Both the position numbers and the translations under genes were made by a program. The notes below the pieces were generated by a model. It did no database searches and was not told where the DNA came from. It saw only the letters and a list, made by a program, of their open reading frames with translations. From Bugula neritina (taxonomy: Eukaryota; Bryozoa; Gymnolaemata; Cheilostomatida; Bugulidae), in assembly GCA_964035545.1 (NCBI GenBank), contig OZ037772.1:8728650-8792649 (forward strand): a DNA stretch of 64,000 nt, written 5' to 3'. This document shows positions 39,005 through 52,004 of this stretch, in pieces. Every line of letters begins with the position of its first letter. The first letter of the stretch is position 1.

Positions 39005-42000
39005 GTATTACAGGTATATTATTCCCTGTGTTGCAGATATTTTATTCCCTGTATTACAGATATTTTATTCCCTGTATTGCAGGTGTATTATTCCATGTAT
39101 TACAGGTGTATTATTCCATGTATTACAGGTATATTATTTCTTGTATTACAGGTATGTTATTCCTTGTATTGCAGGTATATTAGTTGAAGAGAAGCAGACG
39201 TTACAGTCCCAGTTGTCTTCTTCACAAAAACATAGTCAACAGAAGTCAGGTGAGTCGGCCAATAAGATCACAAGTGTCATTGTGGCAGGTGTCATTGTAG
39301 CAGATGTCATTGTGACAGGTGTCACTCTAACAGGTGTCACTGTAGCAGATGTGATTGTGACAGGTGTCACTCTAACAGGTGCTCTGCTTGCATAACTCCT
39401 GCAAGGTAATGGTGCCATCAGGCCTTTTCGAGCTACTGGTTCTCTGATTTCCTCCCATTACTTAAATTAGAGTTCAATTTTTTAGTTATTCACTTTTTTG
39501 TATTTGAGATTAACTCTACTTTTGGCTTGTGTAGATGAAATAGAAGATTACACCAGTAGACTAAAAGCATCAAGACTGCGGGTGGCGGACTTAGAGAAAC
39601 AGCTTGCCGTAGCAAATACTCATAGAACTCGGGCCGAAACGGCCTCAGGGGACAACTCCAAACAAGTTGATAAACTTAAGCAAGATCTCTATACTAAAAG
39701 GTGAATTTTCTGGGTTTTTTGGTCAAATTCTTCGCTTTAAAGATTATAGCAACTGGAAATGGGCTGAAGTAATCTTGTTAGTGGATTGTGCAGTTTTTAT
39801 GTGTGATACCGTTGAGATATCATGTGTTGAAAAAATGTTGAGAAAAACTGGGGTTGATTGATGGCATTGTGTGGGTAGCGAGTCATTTGAAGACACAAAA
39901 TGAACATCTCTTGTTTTTATGTTGTTTTGACTTAATGCTGTCACGGCAGTGACTAAATATATGGGGGAGGGTGAGGGTGGTTTTATGTATGCAGTAGTTT
40001 AATGTGTTGTGTGCATTAGTTCGCCTGCCTGTATGACTGTGACAATGTTAATGCTCACTAAAAGTGATAATCTGTTGCTATCTTCAAGTTTGTGTACAAT
40101 ATCTTACATTAAAACTGGGAGAGTGTGATGGAAGGGAAGTTAAAATAATTTCTGCTTTGAAGGTTGCCGTGGTGTTAGTCATCATATCAGCTTTAGCCTT
40201 TCGCTAGTTTTAAAATAACATTTTTTAACAAACACAAGGTTTCTCGTTTACTTCATTTCATTAAGTGAACATTTCATAGAATGTTTTAAAATTTATTCTC
40301 GTTTTACTTTTGATTTCACCTTTTAAGAAATGTTTATAAGTGTAGATTAGCCTTGACTTTAGCTTAGCCATAGCTTCAGTTCCCTCTTTATCGTTGCAGT
40401 CGGGATTTAGATGAAGTGTTGGAGCAGAGGGCACAGCTGGAAAACCAGTTGCAATCGAAACTGTCGGCCAACGCCGAGTTGGAAGCTACTCTCTCTGACC
40501 TCCGGGGCAAGTTAGATCTCTCTCAAGCGTATATTCAGCAGCTGAATAGCGGGGAGGTCGTGCCTAGCCACCCCAACTTGTACGCTGAGCAAGTTGAGGA
40601 ACTCCGGGCTCAAAACAATCAGCTGCACGAAACAATCTCACAGGTGAGTCTAGTGTGTAAGTATATAATACATGTAGTGTAAGTATATAATACAGGTAGT
40701 GTAAGTATGTACAGGTAGTGTAAGTATATACAGGTAGTGTAAGTATGTACAGATAGTGTAAGTGTATACAGGTAGTGTAAGTATGTACAGATAGTGTAAG
40801 TGTATACAGGTAGTGTAAGTATATGCAGATAGTGCTATCTGCTGTATTACATCATTTCTAAGAGTTGTCCCTTCTGTGTTGCAGCTAGAGGATTCCCTTC
40901 AAAAGGCTCAGGCTGAGAGAAACCAGAGTATTGATCAGTATAATCAGATTATCCAAAGCCTACAGCTGGAACACCAGCAGGTGGGTGGTCTGGCTATGGG
41001 TAGGCGGGTCATAGGAAGGAACTGGGCGGGGCTAAGTTAAACACTAGAACTAATATACTAATATATCTACAGCTCTACAAATAGTGTATTAGGTTTTTTC
41101 ATACTGAATTTATTAAAAATTTACCATTTTCAATAAATAAACTTGGCTTGGCATAAATCATTTCAATTCATAAATGAAATAGCGCTAGGGATGAGTGATT
41201 TTTATGCTACGTTATTGTTTTTAGTAATTATTTTTCCAATTTTAGATTAAATATTCAGAGTAATGTTTGACATTTTTCTTTTTGTTAGATACATTCCGAG
41301 TTAGAATCTAGTCATGGTCAGATAACTTTTCTCCAGCAGCAAATTCAAGATTTCCAGTTAGAGAATAAGAATCTACAAACACAGTTGGGTGAGTGACACA
41401 GCTATATGCAGATGACCTGTTGAAATTCTTAAGAAATACATCAAGTACTGTGTGAATTCTTGACAGATTTGAAATAATGGTTTATATGTTCAGTTGCCAA
41501 AGATTCGCAGGTTTGTAGATTAGGTAATTGTAAGTTTAGATCTCAAGATACTTGTTTGTGTTTCTGAGGCGAGATGTATGCAGCTGCAAATAAAGAAATA
41601 TTTTATAAATCCAGACATGTTCATTCTGTCATTACTAGATGGATTGAGAAATGATGGATGATTTCAATGAAAAATGGTATCGTTGTAAACTTGCGTACTT
41701 ATGTTGCTCTAAGGTCTCATTTATTATATAACTAGTTCTGCGGTTTCATGAAATGCTGCGACATTCTGCATTTCAACTTATATTTTTATTATAGAAGAAG
41801 CGCAGAACCAAAGGTCAGGTGCCGAAAGTTCTGAGATGGAGTCACCAGAAGACACGCCCACTCCTGCAGACACACAGACAGCAGGAAATGTGTACAGTGA
41901 GGAGCAGATGCAGTCCGTAGTGTATCAGTACGAGCAGCTGAGGCAGCAGTACACAGCGTTAGTCGGCAGCGTGGAGAGTATGACCTCAGATAATCAGCAG

Positions 42001-42792
42001 CTTTCCAGGTACTGCGTGTGATATTGTATTACCAGACTTTTTACCTGCGTGTACAAGTAATATATTATATGTATGTATTATATGTAATAATAGACAGTTT
42101 AGTTTATGTAATTTTTAATGTATTCAACATATTATGTTTCAATAATATACAGAACGCAAAGAATTGACAATTGAAGCATAAGGTACAATCTAAGCTCATA
42201 TCTCACCGTATAATCTTGTCTAGGCTGCTGGAAGATAGAGAGGAAGTCATATCCCGTCTCGAGTCTACCCTCGAGTCCATTCAGGATGAGAAAGACAACT
42301 CCAAACGTCTGCTGGAAACTGTAGAAGGAGACAAATCAGCTCTGAGTAGAGCTCTCAGTCAGAATAAGCAGTTGAAGACTCAACTTGAGGAGTTGGAAGG
42401 ACGGTGAGTATTCAGTAGTAGCAGTAGTGAGAGTAGTAGTGGTAGCGGTAGCAGTAGTAATAGTAGCAGTAGTAGTGGTAGCAGTAGTAGTAGTAGTAGC
42501 AGCAGCAGTAGTAGTAGTAGTGAGAGTAGTAGCAGTGGTAGTAGTAGTAGTAGTAGTGGTGGTACTAGTAGTAGTAGTAGTAGTGGTAGTAGTAGTAGTA
42601 GCAGTAGTAGTACTACTAGTAGTAGTAGTAGTAGTAATAGTAGTAGCAGTAGTAGTACTAGTAGTAGTAGTAGCAGTAGTAGTAGTAGTACTAGTAGTAG
42701 TAGTAGCAGTAGTAGTAGTGGTAGTAGTAGTAGTAGCAGTAGTAGTAGCGGTAGTAGTAGTAGCGGTAGCAGTAGTAATGGTGGTACTAGTT

Positions 42793-42841
<49 letters not shown>

Positions 42842-45800
42842 CAATAGTAATAGTAATAATAGTAGTAGTAGCAGTAGTGATATATACCTATAGAGATAGT
42901 ATATACCTATAGAGATAGTATATACCCGCGATTGCGTTGTATTGCAGGTTTATCAAGATGGCAGAAGATAACATGACTTCTGTAACATCACTACAAAGTG
43001 AACAACACAGAAACAAGGAACTGTCCAATCAGCTTGCAGAGAAAGAGTCCCTCCTCCACCAGACTGGCCAATCATTGGCTGAGAAGCAGAAGTAAGTGAC
43101 ACTCGCGTAGTAGTACAACTGTTTGGAGGTTTATTCATATTTATTTCTTCTCTTCTTCTCTTTATTTTGCAACATAGTTGTTATTATGTGTAGGATCTTC
43201 AACTCCATCCAACATATACTCTTTTGTGTCTACAAACAAAAATTTTCTCCACTTGCACTCTGAACTTTTGACTTCAAACTATTATTAGTTGTAATAAGCA
43301 TCTAGATTCTAGCATATTCATGTAATAGTCAGTGGGCTTTTGTTGTGTCCTGTCTTGATTTTTTTAAACATTTGTCCAAGTTAGTTTTCTTGAAACAAAA
43401 TTTTGTTCTCAGTAGTGATTCAATATTTTGAGCTACTGGTTTTAGCAACTATTTACAGTATTGACAACTAGAACTAAGTTGTATGGTGTCCTAATATGGT
43501 TTTATCCAACTGGAATAAATGTCCAGCTGAATGTGTATTTGAATAATTGTAATTTTCACAGCAACCTTTGCTGCTGTTTACAATGTTGTCATTCTAGTCT
43601 GTTTTATATCATTTTAATATAATCAGTTTCCTGATTGACTGTTACTGTGTGTACTGTTTTCTGATTGGCTGTTTCTTTCGTTCAACAGTTTCATAGCAGA
43701 ACACGAAGCACAGTTTGAGAACGTCTCCAAGATGTCCCACCAGCAGGAGCTGCTAGCTGATAGAATCAGACACTACGAGGCACAAATACAGGTTCACTCA
43801 TCTCTTCTAAACTCTTTCTAGAAATACTATGGCTCTAGTCTAGCTTTTAGTATCAGTTATCTAGTCATGTTCTATTTCTAATGTGTTCTCTGAAGTCTTG
43901 GAATTAGACGTGTTGTGTAGTTTACTATTATCGATCAGTTATAATTGCAAATGTTGGAACTCTGGTTACCCGCCCGCAAATAAACCTCAACTTTAGCAGA
44001 TTACATAGTTCATGTTTGATATATAAATTGCCTGCTTTGTTAGTCGATTCCTTTTACATCGATTGTGGTTAATTCTAAAAAAAATATTTGATTTGTGTAT
44101 AGGACTATCGTCGACAATCATATATGCTGTACTATCAAATTTATTTCAATACTTGGGTGTGTAGTGAATACATCTCTTGTGGTTCATCTTGAATAAACTG
44201 ATTTGATTGGTAAAGAGATCAACAGTCAACCAATGGTATATGCTTTTCTATAAACTGTTAAATAATTACTCATAAAAATATATGTCCAACATCTAAACTA
44301 CTTAGGCCGTGACTTTACACTTATGTCGTGCTTTTGTGTTCACTAACTATTTTTGTTCTGTTTGTCTTTAACCTGCCATAACACTGTTGGTATTTATCTT
44401 AGTGTATCCTTAGAGTTGTCTTCTCTTGTTACTCTAGTTGCCTGGAATATTGTAGATTATGGGTACTCTACAGAGGGAGCTCCACTCTAGCCAGGAGACA
44501 GTGCGAGCATTGACTGCTCAGAACTCTGAACTCAGAGGCATGATTGTACAGCGAGGTAATATTAGGATGTGGTGTTAGTTTCAGAATTGTCTTCTCCTGT
44601 AGTTCATGTGGTTATGACTCACAAAACTGCTCGATGTTAGCTTCAGTGGTTTCATCAGCTTTTCTTCTTACCTTTTTTGAATTTGTTATTGATATTATAA
44701 TATTATATAGTTATTTAAATGTATTTTGATATATAGTAGTAAAATGCTAGTGTGTTGTGTAATATTGTATTGTGTCATTCTATTTTATATTTGGTTCCAT
44801 ATTAATAAACTACTTTTCATTTTAGTATGCAAGTCCTCCGTATTTCATCATTAAAAAATATCATGTCAGGGTATTTTAATTAGTTTGTATTATCTGATTG
44901 TATAATTTTATGATGTACAAGTATTTTTTATAAAATGCAGTATATAATATGCATGTATAGTATTAGTATAGCGTAGTATAGTATATAGTATTAGTATAGT
45001 GTACTATATATAGTAAGAACAATTTTTATACTGTATAGTACATGAAGGTGAATTATCACATCACAGTTACCCTCTTTCCATTATCTCATTCGCCAATATT
45101 TGTTGAATTAGCCAATCACACACAGAGATACATTTACACTGTTATATCATAGACATGTATTCTCTATAGGCACCTCAGTTCAGTCTACGGCCAACGAGCC
45201 AACTGACAATACAGACACCGAGAATACCTTCTCAGCCAATGCTGCCGACAGCACTGATTCAGTCACTCCGACGACCTCCACGTCCGCTGATCAGTCGTCT
45301 GTGGTAAGTTGAGATGTCTGTCTGTGTTTCTAAGGCACTTGAAGGGCATCAACTTTTTTATATATTCATATATTTTTCTTATATATTCATATATATATTC
45401 TCGAATATTCATAGATTCAACAACTAAGCACGGCCATACAGCAACTGGAAGCCGAGAAAGCTCACCTGGAGAACAGGTGTGAGCAGGTGACAGCTGAAAA
45501 CAACAGACTGTCCAATCAGCTTCTCTCTCAGTCTGAACTTCCTGCAGAGTCTAACAGAATCACCAGACAGCAGTACGAGGCCCTACAGCATGCCCTCGAT
45601 AGCTTACAGGTATTCTAGTTCTTAGTCTATATATTATATATATATAGGCTATACTATAATTATACTATGCTATACTCTATACTGTACATATACTACTCTA
45701 TACTCTATACTACTCTATACTATATACTACTCTATACTATATACCACTCTATACTATGTACTACTCTATACTATATACTACTCTATACTATGTACTACTC

Positions 45801-48800
45801 TGTACTATATACTACTATATACTATATACTACTATATACTCTCTATTCTATATACTACTCTATACTATATACTACTCTATACTATATACTATACTATATA
45901 CTACTATATACTATACTCTATACTATATACTACTCTATACTATATACTACTCTATACTATATACTCTATACTACTCTATACTATATACTATACTATGTTC
46001 TATACTATATATTACTCTATACTATATACTACGCTATACTATATACTACTCTATACTATATACTTCTCTATACTATATACTATACCATACTCTATACTAC
46101 TATATACTACTCTATACTATACTATATACTACTCTATACTATATACTACTCTGTACTATACTCTATACTATATACTACTCTATACTATACTCTATACTCT
46201 ATACTACTCTATACTATATACTACTCTATACTATATACTATATACTATACTCTATACTATATACTATACTCTATACTATATACTATACCATACTCTATAC
46301 TCTATACTATATACTACTCTATACTATACTATATACTACTCTATACTATATACTACTCTGTACTATACTCTATACTATATACTACTCTATACTATATACT
46401 ACTCTATACTATATACTACTCTATACTATATACTATACTCTATACTATATACTACTCTATACTATATACTACTCTATACTCTATACTACTCTATACTATA
46501 TACTACTCTATACTATATACTATATACTATATACTACTATATACTATATACTACTCTATACTATATACTACTCTATACTATACTATATACTACTCTATAC
46601 TCTATACTACTCTATACTATACTATACTATATACTACTCTACTCTATACTATATACTACTATATACTATATACTACTCTATACTATATACTACTCTATAC
46701 TATATACTACTCTATACTATACTATATACTACTCTATACTATATACTACTCTGTACTATACTATATACTACTCTGTACTATACTCTATACTATATACTAC
46801 TCTATACTATACTCTATACTCTATACTACTCTATACTATATACTACTCTATACTATATACTATACTCTATACTATATACTATACTCTATACTATATACTA
46901 TACCATACTCTATACTCTATACTATATACTACTCTATACTATACTATATACTACTCTATACTATACTATATACTACTCTATACTATATACTACTCTGTAC
47001 TATACTCTATACTATATACTACTCTATACTCTATACTATACTATACTATATACTACTCTACTCTATACTATATACTACTATATACTATATACTACTCTGT
47101 ACTATATACTACTCTATACTCTATACTACTCTATACTATACTATACTATATACTACTCTACTCTATACTATATACTACTATATACTATATACTACTCTAT
47201 ACTATATACTACTCTATACTATATACTACTCTATACTATATACTACTCTATACTCTATACTACTCTATACTATATACTACTCTACTCTATACTATATACT
47301 ACTATATACTACTCTATACTATATACTACTCTATACTCTATACTATATACTACTCTATCTCTATACTATATACTACTCTATACTATATACTATACCATAC
47401 TCTATACTACTATATACTACTCTACTCTATACTATATACTACTATATACTACTCTATACTATATACTACACTATACTATATACTACTCTATACTACTAGG
47501 ACAAGTACACGGTAGTCATGAGGTCTAAGGCAGAACTCCTGGACAGATCAGAGATACTGGAACACGAGAACATGCAGCTGGAGGCCGAGTCTGAGACTAT
47601 CAACGAGTACATTGCTCTCTACCACCAGCAGAGATCTCTCATGAAGAGTAGGGCTGAAGACAAAGACAGGTTAGTCGAGAGATCAATGCTGTCTTGTTCC
47701 TAGGCAACCAGTCAGTTGGTTTATTCAATACTAGTCTATCAACTTTTAGGATTAACAGTGTGGCTGTCGAAGAATCTTTTGTATATTATATTGTAAAAAG
47801 AATTGAACTATGCTCAGTGTTAATGTGTTTTGCTAAGTTCCGGGGTATCATTTTTGCTAACTTGTCACAAAAGTTCTATTTTTTTTGAAGATTTATTTCA
47901 TGATGGTGTACTTTTGAATTGTTTGGCGGTGTTTTTTGGTGTGATGCATAAATGCAATAACGACAGACACCAGTGAAAATTAAAACAAAAATCCCGGCCC
48001 AGTTTACTATGTGTACTGCATTAGTAGTTCTATGCCAATTGTCCTGGTTTATTATACAATTTTTCATTTGTACACTCAGTGTACTCTACCAGTAGTTCTA
48101 AACATAATACAACTATCTATGTATACTCAGCTCACTGCTAAGCCCTTCATAAACTGCCATCGTCTCTAATAAAGTAAATTTACACTCCGTGTGCTTCGGG
48201 TATATTTCCCGTACTTCAGGTATATTTCCCGTACTTCAGGTACATCCAGCAACTAGCAGATGAAAGAGAGAAAGTATCGGTGAAACTCTCTGAGTTACAG
48301 AGTCTAGTAGTGAGACTATTACAGGAGAGACAGTATCTTCACTCCTATACTAATGGTAGCAGCGTTCCTATTGGCTCTCCTCAACACAATACTAGCCAAC
48401 CTAATCCTTCTCAATCCATGGATGGTAAGTCCCTCCGCTATTTTGTTCTGTGGACACATGTTTGTGATGTTGTGAAGCCCATCACTAAAGCGTTGGTTTC
48501 AACAATACTTGGCAGTTGTTTGTCCAGTCAAAAGACTCAGAGATTGGTTCAATAGAAATGTTATCCGTGTGTTTGAAAAGGTTGATGCAAAAAATAAAAG
48601 AACAGTCTTTCATAACTATAAACTGATTATTCATAGATAAACAACTATTAGATGTGATAATGCTGTTTCCTATATGAATAAATTAAACTTTGTAGTCTCT
48701 CTCTCAATAATAATTATCTTTTGCCTAATTTCTGCACTTCCTGTACAGGGAACACAACTTCTAAGAGCTAAAAGCAAACCCTTCTATTAACACAGATAAT

Positions 48801-49738
48801 AGGTTTTTTTGATTTTTTTATTTAACTTAGTAAACATTTATATTACATTGGTCATCCGCAGCAATATTTATTGTCACTCTTTTGATTAAAACACCAAATA
48901 GTCAGTTCAACTTCACCTGCGTATTTTGAGGTCAACTCGATTTAGCTATTGTTTCTTGCTGTCGTATAGCTGTTCCACTTTCTTCCTTTACAGACTGGCC
49001 AGACTACGAGTCCGAGAGTGACACTTCCCAGGTCGAGGCTATCATTAACCAATCATCTCCGGCCACACCCTCTGACGAGTCTCTCACTATGGATACGTCG
49101 ATAGAATCAGCGTATGAGCATCAGCCTAGCTCCACGCAATTTGTAGACTTGAGTCAGGATTTTATTGAAGGAGGTGAAAGGTGTGTTTCACTTCTCATTT
49201 GATGTCAATTCTGTCGCCTTCTTAGAATTTATACCTCTGGCATTATTTGTTTCCAAGATATAAAAATATCCATAAAATTTACACTTTCACACTTTTTATA
49301 TCTTGCTAACATGTAGACACATTCTTAGAATTTACACTCTGAAATTTTTCATTAGTTGCCAGGATACACTGTTTATCTGTTGCTAGGCCACACTGTTTAT
49401 CGGTTGCCAGGATACACTGTTTATTTGTCACTAGGATACACTGTTTATCTGTTACTAGGATGCATTGTTTACCTGTTGCTAGGATACACTGTTTATCTGT
49501 TGCTAGGACCCACTATTTATTTGTCGCTAGGATACACTGTTTATCTGTTGCTAGGACCCACTATTTATTTGTCGCTAGGATACACTGTTTATCTGTTGCT
49601 AGGATACCGGGTGTGACTGCGCAAAGAATCATGACTCTCCTGTCAGAGATTGGTCACGTGAATAAGATCGACAGAGGCACTGACATCTCACACATCCTAC
49701 ATTGCTCTCACTGCAGTGGTCCTGTTGTCACAATGTAG
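35776..49738 (+). CDS. GOLGA2: Golgin subfamily A member 2 (GM130)
   Basis: GM130 is the cis-Golgi matrix coiled coil that binds p115 at its N-terminus and GRASP65 at its C-terminus. Twenty-one exons join in frame to 993 codons including stop: 35776-35826, 36658-36740, 37291-37433, 38238-38389, 38843-38963, 39175-39249, 39535-39700, 40400-40643, 40885-40980, 41289-41388, 41795-42008, 42224-42403, 42948-43091, 43689-43791, 44456-44555, 45170-45303, 45415-45609, 47500-47669, 48240-48424, 48994-49180, 49603-49738. The 992 aa compare with about 1000 in vertebrates. Family hallmarks are the basic N-terminus KLASARKKLKKFKTQKV (p115/importin region), LQVHIQTIG-type EVHIQTIGILVEEKQTLQ near residue 180, RALSQNKQLKTQLEEL near 530 and TINEYIALYHQQRSLMKSR near 800. 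The C-terminal tail CSHCSGPVVTM suits a GRASP65 PDZ ligand. Most of the rest is predicted coiled coil. Many introns hold tandem repeats at splice sites. Confidence 0.95.
36844..36902. repeat. 28-bp hairpin with 3-nt loop
   Basis: Left arm aaaaaggcactgatgcctta, then caaaccaa, pairs fully with the right arm, with one G-T wobble. Loop is CAC. Lies in GOLGA2 intron 2. Confidence 0.9.
38383..38590 (+). repeat. Minisatellite repeating the GOLGA2 exon 4 splice donor
   Basis: Ten units of about 20 nt (TACAG/gtgagaatactgtagg type). The first unit is the real junction TTACAG/gtgaga; the others repeat the last exon bases and the donor. Confidence 0.9.
38969..39000. repeat. (TA)n next to GOLGA2 exon 5 donor
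   Basis: 32-nt TA tract beginning 6 nt into intron 5, which consists only of this tract and the following minisatellite. Confidence 0.95.
39002..39182 (+). repeat. Minisatellite repeating the GOLGA2 exon 6 splice acceptor
   Basis: Eight units of 23 nt (ccctgtattacag/gtatatt). The eighth is the true acceptor, tgtattgcag/GTATATTAG; the seven upstream copies repeat both the polypyrimidine-AG and the first exon bases. Confidence 0.92.
39269..39381 (+). repeat. 18-nt tandem repeat in GOLGA2 intron 6
   Basis: About six units of gtgtcattgtagcag type following the exon 6 donor by 19 nt; several units have CAG/GTG. Confidence 0.88.
40641..40840 (+). repeat. Minisatellite beginning at GOLGA2 exon 8 donor
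   Basis: About ten units of 19-20 nt (atacaggtagtgtaagtat), each with ACAG/GTAGTG and an inner GTAAGTAT resembling U1-complementary donors. The real donor is CACAG/gtgagt at 40643/40644. Confidence 0.88.
42410..42880. repeat. (AGT)n trinucleotide repeat, GOLGA2 intron 12
   Basis: About 470 bp of AGT with AGC, GGT and ACT variants, starting within the donor region cggtgagtattcagtagtag. It gives long spurious open frames on both strands (poly-Val and poly-Leu). Confidence 0.97.
45640..47497. repeat. 1.86-kb satellite of TATACTACTC units, GOLGA2 intron 17
   Basis: Made almost wholly of tatactactctatactata-type units with 5-15 nt variation, filling intron 17 from about 30 nt after the donor to the acceptor ctactag itself. 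All three plus frames stay open for 500-600 codons, but only because the unit lacks stops. Confidence 0.97.
48196..48243 (+). repeat. Duplicated acceptor before GOLGA2 exon 19
   Basis: Three 20-nt units (cgtacttcag/gtatatttcc), the last being the true acceptor cgtacttcag/GTACATCC. Confidence 0.85.
49356..49608 (+). repeat. Minisatellite repeating the GOLGA2 exon 21 acceptor
   Basis: Ten units of 24 nt (ttgctag/gatacactgtttatctg) precede the true acceptor ttgctag/GATACCGGG. Each unit copies the AG and the first five exon bases. Confidence 0.93.
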
Positions 49739-50363
49739 ACGTGTTGGTGAGTTGGTTTGTTTGTTTCCATGGTAACAGAACATTGGTCACCATTGGTTAG
49801 CATTTTATAATGGAGCTTTCTAGAAATACAGGATAAAGTTCTCGAAAATAGATTTTGAAGTTCTAAAAGGTTTGTGCTAAGCAATATGGAAATACTGTGT
49901 CTGTTTGTATATTTATATGTTGGTGAATATTTGTAGGTGAAACTGTGTAAAGAAAAAATAATTTATTCAACATACTATTGGCTGAACTTTCAAGATTCAA
50001 CCAGTTGGAGTCTTCATTACATTCACGGCTATAGGACACCTTGATATTTCTATTGTTATTCTAACTCCTGTAGTGTTATTTATTTGCTCATATTAAATTT
50101 TATCAACTACAAGGAAGTGTTATTTATTTCTCTAATATATTGCACTGAGTTGTGAAACATAATACATTATTCTTTTGCTGCAAGTACCTTCTATATGATG
50201 TAATAATTTAATACATGTGTTATTCTATTATTTCTGTTTTCAATTGAAATTGCTGCTGGTGAATACATGTGAGCAGTATTTCTTAAATATATCTATGCAA
50301 CCAACTTAATGCCTGGAATTTTCATCTCCTTCACATGAACTTGCGCCTTTCAATGTTGGCACC

Positions 50364-50369
50364 AATAAA
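50364..50369 (+). terminator. Candidate poly(A) signal of GOLGA2
   Basis: First clear AATAAA after the stop, 626 nt downstream. An ATTTAT-rich stretch nearer the stop could use a variant signal instead. Confidence 0.35.
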
Positions 50370-51732
50370 TTTTCAACACTTGAATATATCTCACTAATTT
50401 TTTCTGAAAATTCTGATACTTGGGCTGTTTGGTGCATTCATTAAGTTTGCCTCAAATAAGGCTGACATCTTGGTTTAAGGGCTTATGAATGATGTATAGG
50501 CTATTTTGACAGCTTTATCTGTTTAGCATCAGCATCGACCTCCATTTCTTAATTTTCAATTATTACTGAACAGCTGCTTTCCTGTCCCCCTCATCATGTA
50601 GAGAAACAGCAAAACTTCAAGATGAATGCACAAAATTGATTTTATCTCACAACCAACAGGCCACCTTGGAGTTGTGTTTAACTGATAGCCAAGATATATG
50701 TGCGCCATTTAAAGCTGCATATATATAGAGTTGGATATTCTTTAACAAGATAGCTATAGCATCAACAACAAAACACCTGTTCTTCCATGCAATATGAGCT
50801 TATGAAATCTTAGCCGTGTCGTCTCAAAAGGTAAACCTGTAAATATGCTAAATAGTGACCTTACACTGCGCATATTTATTTTGATTTGTCTTTTCAACAT
50901 TTGGCAAAATCATGACAGCTGCATTTGTTGTAAAATCAAAAATTTAAATTTATTCCTTATGGTGTAAGGAGCACAGCTATAAGTCAAGTGAATTTGGTTC
51001 CAGTTATTAATGTAAAATAGTGTAGTGTAGGTGTGGCCTGTGTGATGATATATATGATATTTTAACAGATATAAAACAAGGTATGCATTCAATAGCAAAA
51101 TAATGTGCATATAAATTGAGCAATTGAGAGTGTATTGAGAGAATTATATGCATCAGAACACACTTCAAACAAGATCTGAGGGAGAGCATAAACTTGTTAG
51201 GCTGCACTGCCCGGGTTTCAAAACTGCGGAACAACACCAGGCAAGTATCCTAACCAAGAGGTTTTAAAGATTAAAATAGGAGCTGGAGTCAGCTAACCAG
51301 CTGGCAGCCAAGCCTATTGCAGAGGAAAGCAGCTTAGTAGACAAAACACCAAGCTGTACAAAAGGCTCTGATAGACTATTACCAGGTTAGCTGCTCAATT
51401 ATAACTTAAAAATTACAATTATAAATGTAACGCAGTACTGCATGTTGCGCAGCATTTATATATCAAACTTGCGCTAAATAGGCTAATAATTTTTATGCAT
51501 ATTATGAAGCTGCTCAGGTAATGCAGTGAGTTTAACATTGACAAGGAAGCAACATTTAGGTAATCACTTTGCTAAGCTTTCTACTAGCCAATGAAACTTT
51601 TTAGCCTGCTAGGCATATTTGTTTTGGTATAGCTAGAGATTTCATTCCAGCACTGAATCAATCAGTAAAAGCCTATATAGCTTACCTGTACTGAAGAGGT
51701 TGTTAATAACAAAAGTTCTCAAATTATGAGTA

Positions 51733-51877
<145 letters not shown>

Positions 51878-52004
51878 ACGCTACTAACAATTTTGGTTCT
51901 ATAGCGCACTTAATTTTGGTTGTATTTAAATATGGGTACTATTTCCTGAATGTTAACAATGAGGTGTTTGCTACCCAGATTTAGTACAGGTTGAGCTATA
52001 TAAC

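Noticed and set aside
42380-42912. Poly-Val and poly-Leu open frames on both strands
   Set aside because: Simple consequence of the (AGT)n repeat in GOLGA2 intron 12.
45667-47528. Open frames of 506-610 codons on the plus strand
   Set aside because: They are the TATACTACTC satellite of GOLGA2 intron 17 read in three frames; the unit has no stop codons and the composition is only Tyr/Ile/Leu/Ser/Thr.
49356-49602. CRISPR-like array
   Set aside because: Short direct tandem units without unique spacers, in a eukaryotic intron; it is a minisatellite.
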